43,337 nucleotides of DNA from Thalassotalea sp. 42_200_T64 (lineage in GTDB: Bacteria > Pseudomonadota > Gammaproteobacteria > Enterobacterales > Alteromonadaceae): positions 1 to 43,337 of the forward strand of contig MABC01000086.1 in assembly GCA_002162925.1 (NCBI GenBank). Direction: 5' to 3'. How positions within the stretch are numbered: position 1 is the first letter of the stretch; each line of letters opens with the position of its first letter. Under the pieces are notes generated by a model. That model saw only the letters and a list, made by a program, of their open reading frames with translations, ran no database searches and had not been told where the DNA came from. Below, piece by piece: positions 1 through 8,400 of this stretch. The translations under genes were made by a program, and so were the position numbers.

Positions 1-2
1 CA

Positions 3-146
3 ACCGCTCGTTGGGTATTCTTTTGTTTTCAGGGTATTCATGTATTAACGATTAGTGGTGAGCCACAATTAGTCCTAAATGTGGAGGAGAGGAACAGTAT
101 TATCATTGACTGTCTGGGCTGCATCTATCAGAAAATTTATTCCTAA
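3..146 (+). CDS. Possible 3' end of an unidentified gene (partial)
   Basis: A frame is open from the window edge to a TAA at 144-146 and gives about 47 residues with a hydrophobic start (WVFFCFQGIHVL) and an acidic middle. Its real start would lie outside the window. I do not recognise the family, and an open stretch this short could be chance. The AT-rich non-coding DNA that follows fits a gene end here. Confidence 0.2.
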   Translation, partial: TARWVFFCFQGIHVLTISGEPQLVLNVEERNSIIIDCLGCIYQKIYS

Positions 147-418
147 AAATGCTGCGGAATGTCGGTTTTATCAATCGCAAATATTAAGTTAGAGCCAAGT
201 AGTAAAACTAATAAACAGCATGTTAATTATCTACAAGAATGATCTAGATCATAAATTCTGCAATTACTGCTAGTAAAAATTGCGATAATTAAATTATTAA
301 AGCAAACTATTATAAATTATTTTTTAATTAGTAAATTCAAAAATTTAAAAATTTAAATCATTTGTTTTGCTTAATTAATAAGAACAAAAAAACATGATTT
401 AAGGTTAGAGACAGTTGC
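147..418 (+). promoter_or_regulatory. AT-rich leader and presumed promoter region of the NACHT/RelA-SpoT operon
   Basis: About 270 bases without a plausible gene. The part from roughly 285 to 380 is almost pure A/T, with repeated aaattt blocks and several TATAAT-like hexamers (for example tataaatt near 311). A weak purine stretch (agaga, about 407-411) precedes the ATG at 419. No clear operator was found. The low GC fits a laterally acquired cassette whose promoter might be H-NS silenced; that last point is inference. Confidence 0.4.
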
Positions 419-2347
419 ATGATCGACGGAAAGCTACTAAGAAAAATTTACAGACAATATGGGGTTGAGCAACAAAAATCATCAAATAAAGATGCCTTAG
501 TTTTTTCACTGATGGCAGGGCATTATCATAATGTTGATATTGTGTCCCTCAAAGAAAATGTAGATGTTGAACAAATTTTCAATGAATACAAAGATTCAGG
601 TTTCGCCTGCAAGGTTAGGAATTACAGCAGCATCGAAGATGCAGAAGAAGCATTATTCAATGGTTTTTTTAGTCTAGAGTCAACACAACGAAAATTCAAA
701 AAGGACTACCTTCTTTTTACTCAATCCATTGCCAAGTTATATTCTGAAGATGCAACATATTCATACATAAATTCAAAATATCATATCAATGAAAAAGAAG
801 GGGAAAAAACAGTCATACAAGAAGTATTGGAAAGATTAAATTCTGAGAATCCTGTTCTTTTTTTAATTGAAGCTGCCGCAGGTTTTGGTAAAACTTGCAC
901 CGCGTATGAAATATTACATCAACTTGTTACATGCAAAACGAAATTCGTACCTTTATTTACTGAACTATCTAGAAATAGACAAGCCAAAATTTTTCGATAT
1001 GTTTTACTTGATGAAATTGACAGAAGCTTTCCAACTTTACGTTCAAGTGTAGTAAATAATGAAATAAGAAACGGTAAAGTTCCGGTAATCCTTGATGGTT
1101 TTGACGAATTATTACATGAAAGCTCTGTTGATGATGGATTTGAAAAATCCGAGCCAATGTTAGAAACAATTGGGGAACTACTCACTCAGAAAGCAAAAAT
1201 AATACTGACTACACGTCGAACTGCTATTTTTGATGGTGACGAATTTCATCAATGGATGGATATCCACGAGAATGACTTTGATGTTATAAGAATTAGGATA
1301 CATGAACCAACTGTAACAGGGTGGTTAAGTTCAGATAGAATAAATACTCTCTCGCGAAGTGGGTTTGACGTTAAGGAGTTGTCCAATCCGGTTCTGCTAT
1401 CATATTTGCGAGCAATTAATGATATTGAATTTCAAGAAGTCGTATCTTCTCCTGAAAAACTGGTCCAAAAATACTTTGATTCTATGCTAGAAAGGGAAAG
1501 GACAAGGCAAGATCTCCGAATGAAGCCCCATGAACAATATGCTGTGCTTTTGAGCATCGCAAGGGACATGATGACATATAATTACAATGGAGAAGATCGG
1601 GATTATATTCTTTCAGTAATTCTAGATGGCAATCAAGAAAAGATTGAAAGCATCAGAAAAGATTATCCTGCTGATGAACGACCAACTTCAGATGAAATTG
1701 CTAATAAATTAGCGAGTCATGCGTTATTGGATAGGAATGCTAACGAAGACCAAGGAATAGGTTTTGTTAATGATTTCGTTTTAGGAAATTTCTGTGCTGA
1801 AATAATCATGGAACACTCAAAAAACGAATGGGTTGGTGATAAACGCTTTGTTGAACCAAGTATACTTTCTTACATCCCTAGAACAAAAGCCCAGAAAAAT
1901 AATCTATGGAATGCATTGAAATTTTCGTTAGAGTTTGCTGATGGTAACGAAAAAATCTCTCACAGCGTATCTCTGAATAACAATGTACTGCTTGAGCTTG
2001 AGCAAGACTCTGTTGAAGATCTAAAAATAGGTTCAATTGAGTTTGGTAACAATGTAAAAATCAAAAGCACTATTTTTATAAATTGCGTATTTAATGGAAC
2101 TAAGTTCCATTGGGATAGTTTCGAAAAGGTTACATTTATGAGTTGTAATTTTTTTGATTGTTCTGGCATTGGCAAGATATCTTCATCCATTCATGTAATT
2201 GGCTGTGATACAAGTAACACTTTTTTATTGGAAGAAATAACTCACAAAAACCAAGAAAAAATAAAGAAAGATTCCTCACAATCTCTCTCCGAAGAGGAGA
2301 TTTTCGTACTAGAAAAATTTTGGCAAAAGGCCGTCCAACATTTTTAA
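419..2347 (+). CDS. NACHT-type STAND NTPase, candidate defence sensor
   Basis: A 642-residue protein. Residues 1-125 form an unrecognised alpha/beta region. The P-loop follows: Walker A AAAGFGKT (about 152-159, K158), an extended Walker B VPVILDGFDELL (221-232, D226, D229, E230) and the arginine-bearing strand IILTTRR (261-267). The small-residue step after the Walker B Asp (DGFDE) is the NACHT signature within STAND ATPases. A helical region follows, then a strand-rich section (about 535-600) with pentapeptide-like spacing, then the start of a winged-helix-like segment. Bacterial NACHT proteins of this layout are known anti-phage sensors. The frame ends at TAA 2345-2347 in a run of five T, and coding continues one base over (see 2343-2525), so the annotated C-terminus is probably incomplete. 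The gene is AT-richer than its neighbours and is followed by a RelA/SpoT-type gene. The NACHT call is firm; the defence role is inferred. Confidence 0.8.
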   Translation: MIDGKLLRKIYRQYGVEQQKSSNKDALVFSLMAGHYHNVDIVSLKENVDVEQIFNEYKDSGFACKVRNYSSIEDAEEALFNGFFSLESTQRKFKKDYLLFTQSIAKLYSEDATYSYINSKYHINEKEGEKTVIQEVLERLNSENPVLFLIEAAAGFGKTCTAYEILHQLVTCKTKFVPLFTELSRNRQAKIFRYVLLDEIDRSFPTLRSSVVNNEIRNGKVPVILDGFDELLHESSVDDGFEKSEPMLETIGELLTQKAKIILTTRRTAIFDGDEFHQWMDIHENDFDVIRIRIHEPTVTGWLSSDRINTLSRSGFDVKELSNPVLLSYLRAINDIEFQEVVSSPEKLVQKYFDSMLERERTRQDLRMKPHEQYAVLLSIARDMMTYNYNGEDRDYILSVILDGNQEKIESIRKDYPADERPTSDEIANKLASHALLDRNANEDQGIGFVNDFVLGNFCAEIIMEHSKNEWVGDKRFVEPSILSYIPRTKAQKNNLWNALKFSLEFADGNEKISHSVSLNNNVLLELEQDSVEDLKIGSIEFGNNVKIKSTIFINCVFNGTKFHWDSFEKVTFMSCNFFDCSGIGKISSSIHVIGCDTSNTFLLEEITHKNQEKIKKDSSQSLSEEEIFVLEKFWQKAVQHF

Positions 2348-2525
2348 ACACCGCCCTGTTAAGGCATTAGTTCAATATCATAACTCTTATTCGCACGAAG
2401 ATGTTATAGAAGCTGTAGATTCATTAAAGAAAAGAGGTTACTTGATAGTTCCAGCTAAGCGCTCATTTTTAGAACTAAATATAAAAGAGCTATCATATAT
2501 TAAAATGAAATTAGGTAGAGTTTAA
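2343..2525 (+). other. Out-of-frame coding continuation of the NACHT gene (+1 frameshift candidate)
   Basis: From 2343 the +1 frame reads FKHRPVKALVQYHN and on to TAA 2523-2525, about 60 codons with no start codon of its own near the junction. Joined to the NACHT frame at CAT TTT T|AAA, it completes a helix-helix-helix-wing pattern (EEIFVLEKFWQKAVQHF, then DVIEAVDSLKKRGYLIVP), a typical winged helix. Its stop overlaps the ATG of the next gene as TAATG, the usual sign of translational coupling. Three explanations remain: programmed +1 slippage on UUU at a UAA stop, a one-base indel that inactivates the gene, or an assembly error in the T5 run. Confidence 0.6.
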
Positions 2526-3355
2526 TGGAAGCAAGTGATAAACGGATTGCTAATCAGTTATATAATAGTATTGATAGTGAGTTTAATCGAGTCGGTCTAT
2601 TATTTAGGGTTTTTTACAGAGTTAAATCTAAAGAATCTTTAACTAAAAAGTTGAATAATACCCCTGGGAAATATTCGGAAAATGGTAAAAAAATTCAAGA
2701 CTTGTTTGGATTTAGAGTTACTTTATATTATCCTGATGATTTAAAAGTAGCACAAAGTATTGTTTCGACAATGTTTGAGAAAATAGATCAAACAGTTGAT
2801 GAAATCAATAACTCCATATTTGACGCTACTCGGTGCAATTTTATTTATAAATTGCCCTCCGATTTAACTGAAGAAAGTGCCACCTTAAATTGTGAACCTA
2901 AAGTTGATAATACTTTTGAAGTTCAATTCAGAACCGTGCTTTCTGAAGGTTGGCACGAAGTTGAACATGATGATTTAGGCCGTGCTTTAAATGGCATTTT
3001 ACCAACACTAGAAACTTCTGACTGGGGCATGTCAAAATTATTTGAAGATTTGTCATATCGACACTATAAGAGTTCTAATTGGGAGGCAATGGTTAGAACC
3101 AAATTCAGACTAAGATTGTCGGGATCATTGAATGCAAAGCTATTAGAGCTGTGCAGTGCTAATCAAAATGGGAAAAAATTATATCGTATCAATAGAAAAG
3201 AGTTACTAGATAAGGTTTCTAAGTCAAATCTAAAAATACCGATGAATTTAAATAACGTTGTATATTTAAGCAACTATTTATTTTTAAAGAGCCAAGAAAT
3301 TCTGGACGTAACACCTATTCCTTTACTGAATATGTTTGAAGAAAATTTCTCGTAA
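2525..3355 (+). CDS. RelA/SpoT-type nucleotidyltransferase paired with the NACHT protein
   Basis: A 276-residue protein with the (p)ppGpp-synthetase fold. RVKSKESLTKKL (32-43) matches the R-x-K...S...K substrate-binding helix. DLFGFRVTLYY (59-69) matches the metal-binding D-L-x-G-x-R-I strand. EVQFRTVLSEGWHEVEHD (132-149) matches the catalytic E-x-Q-x-R-T...W...EH motif. The usual G-Y-x-S-x-H acceptor-binding loop is not recognisable; the equivalent place reads DATRCNFIY. There is no HD hydrolase, TGS or ACT domain, so it resembles a small alarmone synthetase or a toxSAS-type toxin with an added C-terminal region of about 100 residues. The ATG overlaps the stop of the NACHT continuation (TAATG), implying one operon and coupled translation. 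I infer an effector that makes an alarmone or modifies another RNA or nucleotide when the NTPase is triggered. Confidence 0.75.
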   Translation: MEASDKRIANQLYNSIDSEFNRVGLLFRVFYRVKSKESLTKKLNNTPGKYSENGKKIQDLFGFRVTLYYPDDLKVAQSIVSTMFEKIDQTVDEINNSIFDATRCNFIYKLPSDLTEESATLNCEPKVDNTFEVQFRTVLSEGWHEVEHDDLGRALNGILPTLETSDWGMSKLFEDLSYRHYKSSNWEAMVRTKFRLRLSGSLNAKLLELCSANQNGKKLYRINRKELLDKVSKSNLKIPMNLNNVVYLSNYLFLKSQEILDVTPIPLLNMFEENFS

Positions 3356-3388
3356 CGTAAATTATAATTTGACCCTCAATGAGAATAT

Positions 3389-3408
3389 CGAGAATATCCT
3401 CATTCTCG
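3389..3408 (+). terminator. Hairpin after the NACHT/RelA-SpoT operon
   Basis: Arms cgagaat and attctcg around a six-base loop, 33 bases after the RelA/SpoT stop. There is no U-run, so it may be a weak or Rho-assisted terminator or an RNA-stabilising stem. The rest of 3356-3680 holds no gene. It does hold two short inverted repeats, accgat...atcggt (3595-3620) and tattgg...ccaata (3630-3656), of unknown meaning. Confidence 0.3.
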
Positions 3409-3680
3409 ACTGGATTAACCATTATTAAATAGAAAAATATTAACGCCAAATTATTAGAGTATGCACTTTACTTAGCTAGATAAATTACTCAAAAAGATAA
3501 GATTCGAGCTAGCTGTACAGATGCATTTTTTCAATAATAGGTAGAAATCCTTACATCGCGCAACAGCCATGACTTTCAGCTTAATGTACCCAAAACCGAT
3601 CCAGCTTCATTAGAATCGGTCTAGTTCTATATTGGAATGACCAGTTGAAACCAATATCCATCAGTTATTGCTATTTTACA

Positions 3681-3698
3681 ACCGACCCCTTGGTCGGT
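3681..3698. promoter_or_regulatory. TetR-type operator upstream of the tetR gene
   Basis: An 18-bp inverted repeat, accgacc-4-ggtcggt, 33 bases before the TetR start codon. Seven-base perfect arms and this spacing are typical of TetR-family operators, so autoregulation is likely. A related site with the same ggtcggt arm precedes the next gene at 4385-4402. Confidence 0.65.
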
Positions 3699-3731
3699 TA
3701 CAATGTATGCAATTAAGCAAGGTAGCAGTCT

Positions 3732-4319
3732 ATGAGAGATGCAGAGCAAACACGCCAAAAAATATTAGACATGAGTGCCGATGAAATCCACAAGCATGGT
3801 TTCACCGCAACCAGTTTGTCTTCTATTCTCAAACGCTGCAAAGTGTCCAAAGGCGCGTTGTATCACCATTTCCCCAATAAAATGGAGTTGGGATACGCCG
3901 TTTTTGAAGAAATATACACGCCGATGTTTTTAGCAATGTGGAAACCTGCGGTAGAGGTTGATGACCCCATTGAGGGGTTATGTCAGTTTTTTAAGTTGAT
4001 GAGCACAGAATCTAGCTGTGAAGAGATTGTCTGCGGCTGCCCGTTAAATAACCTCTGCCAGGAAATGTCTGCCATTGATGAAGGTTTCCGCTTGAGAATT
4101 CTCAATATGCAGCAACAACTCAATCAACTTATTGCGATAAATTTGCAGCGAGTCTCCGCGCAATTACGCCCCGACATTGATTTCACTCAGGTCGCTTATT
4201 TTATCGTTGCCAGTTTTCATGGTTCGTCAAGCTTGAGTAAAAGTTCACAAAACAAAGACTTGTTTACCAAAGTGATCAACGAGCTGTGCCAATATCTCGA
4301 AAATCTGCGAAATAATTAA
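3732..4319 (+). CDS. TetR-family transcriptional regulator
   Basis: A 195-residue repressor-like protein. The N-terminus carries the TetR DNA-binding domain: helix TRQKILDMSADEIHKHGF, then the HTH around TSLSSILKRCKVSKGALYHHFPNK (about 27-50), with the signature KGALYHHF. The C-terminal ligand domain contains a Cys-rich patch (CEEIVCGCPLNNLC, about 95-108), which could sense electrophiles or thiol reagents as in NemR-like relatives; that is inference. It is preceded by its own palindromic operator and followed by an MlaC-like gene with a similar half-palindrome, so it probably represses both. SD-like aagg lies about 10 bases before the ATG. Confidence 0.85.
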   Translation: MRDAEQTRQKILDMSADEIHKHGFTATSLSSILKRCKVSKGALYHHFPNKMELGYAVFEEIYTPMFLAMWKPAVEVDDPIEGLCQFFKLMSTESSCEEIVCGCPLNNLCQEMSAIDEGFRLRILNMQQQLNQLIAINLQRVSAQLRPDIDFTQVAYFIVASFHGSSSLSKSSQNKDLFTKVINELCQYLENLRNN

Positions 4320-4384
4320 CTTTCAGCAATAATATTTCTGATGCCATAGCACTAAATGGCATAAGAAATATTAACTTTTTATTT

Positions 4385-4402
4385 ACAAACCGCCCGGTCG
4401 GT
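4385..4402. promoter_or_regulatory. Second TetR operator, upstream of the MlaC-like gene
   Basis: Reads acaaacc-gccc-ggtcggt. The right arm is identical to that of the operator at 3681-3698 and the left arm matches at five of seven bases. It sits about 54 bases before the MlaC-like start, a suitable place to block a promoter. Confidence 0.5.
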
Positions 4403-4455
4403 ATGTACAATAAGACCAATTAAAATCTTTGCATAACATAAAACAAGGAACGACC

Positions 4456-5058
4456 ATGAAACGATTTTTCGCAATTTCCCTATTACTCATTATCAGCTTT
4501 AACAGTATCGCGGTTGAGCAAGGTTTATCGCCCTATAAGGTGATCGCCAATACTGGCAATCAACTATTTACTCGCATAGCCAATGAGCAACAGCAATTGA
4601 AAACGTCGCCACAGTTAATGCGTGATATCGTTGAGCAAGAATTGATGCCGGCAATCGACTACAAATATGCCGCATTCAAAATCTTAGGCAAACACTTGAA
4701 AAAAATGAGCAGAACTCAAAAGCAAAATTTTATAGTTTCTATGCGCAGTTATTTGGTGAAAACCTACGCCAGCGCACTGAAACAATACCATAATCAACAA
4801 GTCACTTTTGAGCCGGAACGCCCTACTAATGGTGCAAAAATTGTTTCGGTTGATGCGATTATTTCAGCTGCCAATGCACCAGACATCACCATTACTTTTC
4901 AAATGCGTCAAAACAGAAAAACCAAACAGTGGAAAGCTTATGACATGATAGTGGAAGGTATTTCTTTATTAACCAGCAAACGCGCGGAAATTAATAGCCG
5001 TATTGCCAAAAGAGGTATTGAGCAAGTCACCCTTGATTTGGCCGCAATTAGCGACTAA
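4456..5058 (+). CDS. MlaC/Ttg2D-like periplasmic phospholipid-binding protein
   Basis: About 200 residues from the ATG at 4456, chosen over the in-frame ATG at 4429 because acaagga lies just ahead of it and a clean signal peptide begins there (MKRFFAISLLLIISFNSIAV). The mature part matches the MlaC (Tol_Tol_Ttg2) family: LMRDIVEQELMPAIDYKYAAFKILG, then an R/K-rich helix, SYLVKTYASALKQY and QWKAYDMIVEGISLL near the C-terminus. MlaC shuttles phospholipids between the outer-membrane MlaA complex and the inner-membrane MlaFEDB ABC system. None of those partners is adjacent, and this copy instead follows a TetR gene with matching operators. It is therefore probably an inducible paralogue rather than the housekeeping mla gene. 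Confidence 0.8.
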   Translation: MKRFFAISLLLIISFNSIAVEQGLSPYKVIANTGNQLFTRIANEQQQLKTSPQLMRDIVEQELMPAIDYKYAAFKILGKHLKKMSRTQKQNFIVSMRSYLVKTYASALKQYHNQQVTFEPERPTNGAKIVSVDAIISAANAPDITITFQMRQNRKTKQWKAYDMIVEGISLLTSKRAEINSRIAKRGIEQVTLDLAAISD

Positions 5059-5090
5059 TTCCAATTTGGTTAAGTATCTACTTGGTATTA

Positions 5091-5285
5091 TACCAATCCG
5101 TATAATGATCTGCTCATTGAGTAACTCATATAAACAACATATGAGTAACCCTTCGGGAATGTATATAAAGCTTGATAACTTCCTGAAATTTCAAAAAGAT
5201 ATGAATAACTATCTATTCAAAATTTCAGTTGTTCTAAAACTTTCTATATCATTCTCAATTGATCACATCATTACGCGAACTGGTA
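5091..5285. mobile_element. 195-bp MITE-like palindromic element with 3-bp target duplication
   Basis: The left end taccaatccgtataatgatc... (5091-5121) and the right end (5254-5285) are imperfect inverted repeats of about 31 bases, sharing taatgat and ttgag blocks. The direct repeat TTA flanks both sides (5088-5090 and 5286-5288). The interior is AT-rich, has a small hairpin (actcatat...atatgagt) and encodes nothing convincing. Similar short elements are abundant in Alteromonadales. No transposase is present, so it would move in trans. Confidence 0.6.
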
Positions 5286-5379
5286 TTAGATATTCCTTGC
5301 CAGCTCTAGGTTAATTAGTCCATTCCCCCCTATCTAAAGACTTTCCTTGTCTGTCGAGGATAAATACATTACTGCATAA

Positions 5380-5417
5380 AAAAAGCCCCAGATTCGATAA
5401 ATAATCTGGGGCTTTTT
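5380..5417. terminator. Strong bidirectional intrinsic terminator
   Basis: A perfect 15-bp stem, aaaaagccccagatt with aatctggggcttttt, around an 8-base loop. A-run and T-run lie on either side, so it can stop transcription from the MlaC side (plus) and from the RND operon (minus). It lies 75 bases beyond the RND pump stop. Confidence 0.9.
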
Positions 5418-5491
5418 ACTCGTTCCACGTTAGGTGATTGGCTTGGTTAGTTCACCATTCCCAGTTGCGTTCTGCATTGCTGTACTTAAAT

Positions 5492-8400
5492 TTAGCTTTC
5501 GTTTGCCAGCTCAACTGCAAGGTTTTTCCCTTTACCGCCTTTAAATATTCGGGCAAACAGCGCTTTCACATCGTCAATAACAATATACAAGCAAGGGATC
5601 AGCACTAAGGTTACTACGGTAGCAAATAGTACCCCGTAACCAAGAGATACGGCCATAGGCACCACCAATTTCGCCTGCATGCTGGTTTCCATCATAATGG
5701 GTACTAAACCGATAAAGGTAGTCAGTGATGTTAATAAAATAGCCCGAAAGCGATTACAACCTGCCTCAACCACTGCGACTTTGGTTTTGATCCCGGCGGC
5801 CCGGGCTCGGTTCACATAATCAATCATCACCAGCGAGTCATTGACCACCACCCCGGCAGCCGCGATTAGGCCAAACATCGACAGAATACTTAAATCCATG
5901 CCCAACACCATATGGCCAATCACCGCTCCAATAATGCCAAACGGGATCACCGACATAATAATTAATGGCTGGCTGTACGATTTAAGCGGTATTGCCAATA
6001 AGCTGTAGATGATCAACAAAGACACGATGAAATCGCGAAATTGGGTATTGGCACTTTCAATTTCTTCTTGAATACGACCAGACACTTCACTTTTTACTAA
6101 CGGATATTGTTTTAATAATTTCGGAATAAAATTATCTCGAATATCTTTGGCAATTTTGAACGGTTCCGTTTGCTCGGCATCGACTTTTGCCCAAACGTTG
6201 ATGGTACGACTGCCATTTTCCCTACGGATCTGACTTACGCCATTGGTCACTTCGATATCGGCGATTTCCGATAAGGGGACTTCCGCGCCATTGGGAGCGT
6301 AAATCAATACGTCATCCACATGACCAATTGAGCTGCGCTGTTCTAGCGGGTAACGTATCATCACCTTAATTTCTTCACCGTCGCGCAGAATACGTTGTGC
6401 TTCAATACCGTAAAAACTGTGGCCCACTTGCGAGGCAACATCGGCAAGAGTTAAGCCCATGGAATAGGCCAGAGGTTTTAATTTAAACTGTACTTCTCGG
6501 GCAATGTTCATCCGTGAATCGGTTACGTCACTCACCCCGACCAAAGAATTCAACTTCTCTTTTAAGTCCTTTGAGGCACTCAGCAATTGTTGGTCATCAC
6601 TGCCTTCTAGGCGGAAGCTAATGTCGCCATCGTCTCGGTCATTGCCGAATAAATTATCTTGGGTATCGAGACTTTTCATACCCGGGATTAACGGCATATT
6701 GGCGCGCCAGCGTTCGGCTAACTCAAAGGTATTTATCGGCCGAAGTTCTGGGTCAATCAGTTTTACCATCACCATAGCTTCGGTACGGCTGCGCAAGTTA
6801 ACCTGCATATCCGAGATCATTTTTATGCCAAAATCTTGCTCAACTTGCGCATCAACCTCGTACAATGACTTTTCGATGGCTTTTATCGCAGCCAATGTAG
6901 CTTGCTCAGAGCTGTCCAGATTCATTTCCAGGGTAATTCTGGGGAAGTCGTGTGGAATTTTTGGCTGTCCAACGAAACGAACGATACCACTCTCAAATAA
7001 CCCCGCACACAACAGGATCAGGCCGACAAAAATACAGACCACAGCATAACGATAGGTGACCGCCTTTTTGATCATCGGACGATACTTATGTTCGATGAAT
7101 GTTTTCAAATTTCGGTCGATAAAAGCACGCAAGCGATCAAGCGGATTTTTTGGATTAAAGATTTTCGGTTTCATTCGCGCCAAATGCGCCGGTAAAATCA
7201 GTTTTGATTCAATGAGCGAGAAAATTAAACACAAGACCACCACATAACCTATCGCTTGCCCCCACGCTGATGATGGACCATCGCCCATGGTAAATGGTAA
7301 AAATGCGGCAATGGTGGTTAACACCCCAAACGTCGCAGGCATGGCTACCCGTTTCACGCCACGAATGACGTTATCGACAGTATGGCCTTTTTCTTCCACT
7401 TCGGTATGGGCACTCTCGCCCATCACTATGGCATCATCCACCACAATGCCGAGCACCAGAATAAATGCAAATAAACTGGTGACATTGATGGTGACGTCGA
7501 TCATTTCCATTGGCATCAATAACAAGGTACCTAAGAAACAAACCGGCAAGCCCATCATCACCCAAAATGCCAAACGAACTCGCAAGAATATCGCCAACAT
7601 CAAGAATACCAAGACAGCACCACTAAGTAAGTTAGTGACCATCATGTCCAGGCGTTGTTCTAAGTAACCCGTCATGTCGACCCAAGTTTCCAGTTCTACG
7701 CCCTCAGGCAACAGTTCTTGTTTATTGGCGACGTATTGTTTCACCACTTTTGCCACATCGGTGATGCTTTGATCTTCTGCAGCGCCAATAAAGAAGGTGA
7801 CCGAATTTTTGCCATTAAACTTTGAATACTGGATGCCCTGCTCAAAGTCATCGCTGATTTTGGCAATTTCCCCCAATAATACGGTAGAGCCATCGGTACG
7901 GGTGATCAGAGGCAAATTTTCAAACTCGTGGCCAATATACGCCTGATTTTCAACGCGCAGATTAATATAGCCATTTTCGGCGCGAATTTGTCCCGCCGAC
8001 ATATTGCGCGACCAGTTACGCACGGCATTGGCCACATCGGTAAAAGATAAGTTGTATTCTCTAAGTTTATCCTTACTGACTTCAATGCCAATTTCGTAAT
8101 TTAAACCACTGCGAAATTCCGAAATATTTACCAGAGGTAAGCGTTGAATTTCATCATGAATTTTACCGCCCAATTCTTTTAACTGTTTTTGATCCAAATT
8201 GCCAAACAAACTGATATAGAGCACTTCCTGACGCATTTTAATGCGCTCAACCGTGGGTCTTTCCATGCCTGCGGGGAAGGAAGAAATGGAGTCGATTTGC
8301 GATTTCACTTCTTCTAACACGATTTGCGGATCGTAATTTTCACTCACCTTAAACCAGCCAAAAGAGGCGTTACGAGCAGAATAGGTGATGGCACGTTCGA

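Noticed and set aside
2343..2349. TTTAAAC, identical to a known -1 slippery heptamer
   Set aside because: It is not in the reading register needed for -1 slippage from the NACHT frame; the frame relation calls for +1, at TTT TAA.
5003..5314. Open frame of about 100 codons after the MlaC-like gene
   Set aside because: It runs through the 3' end of mlaC and the MITE inverted repeats, has no SD and no protein-like pattern.
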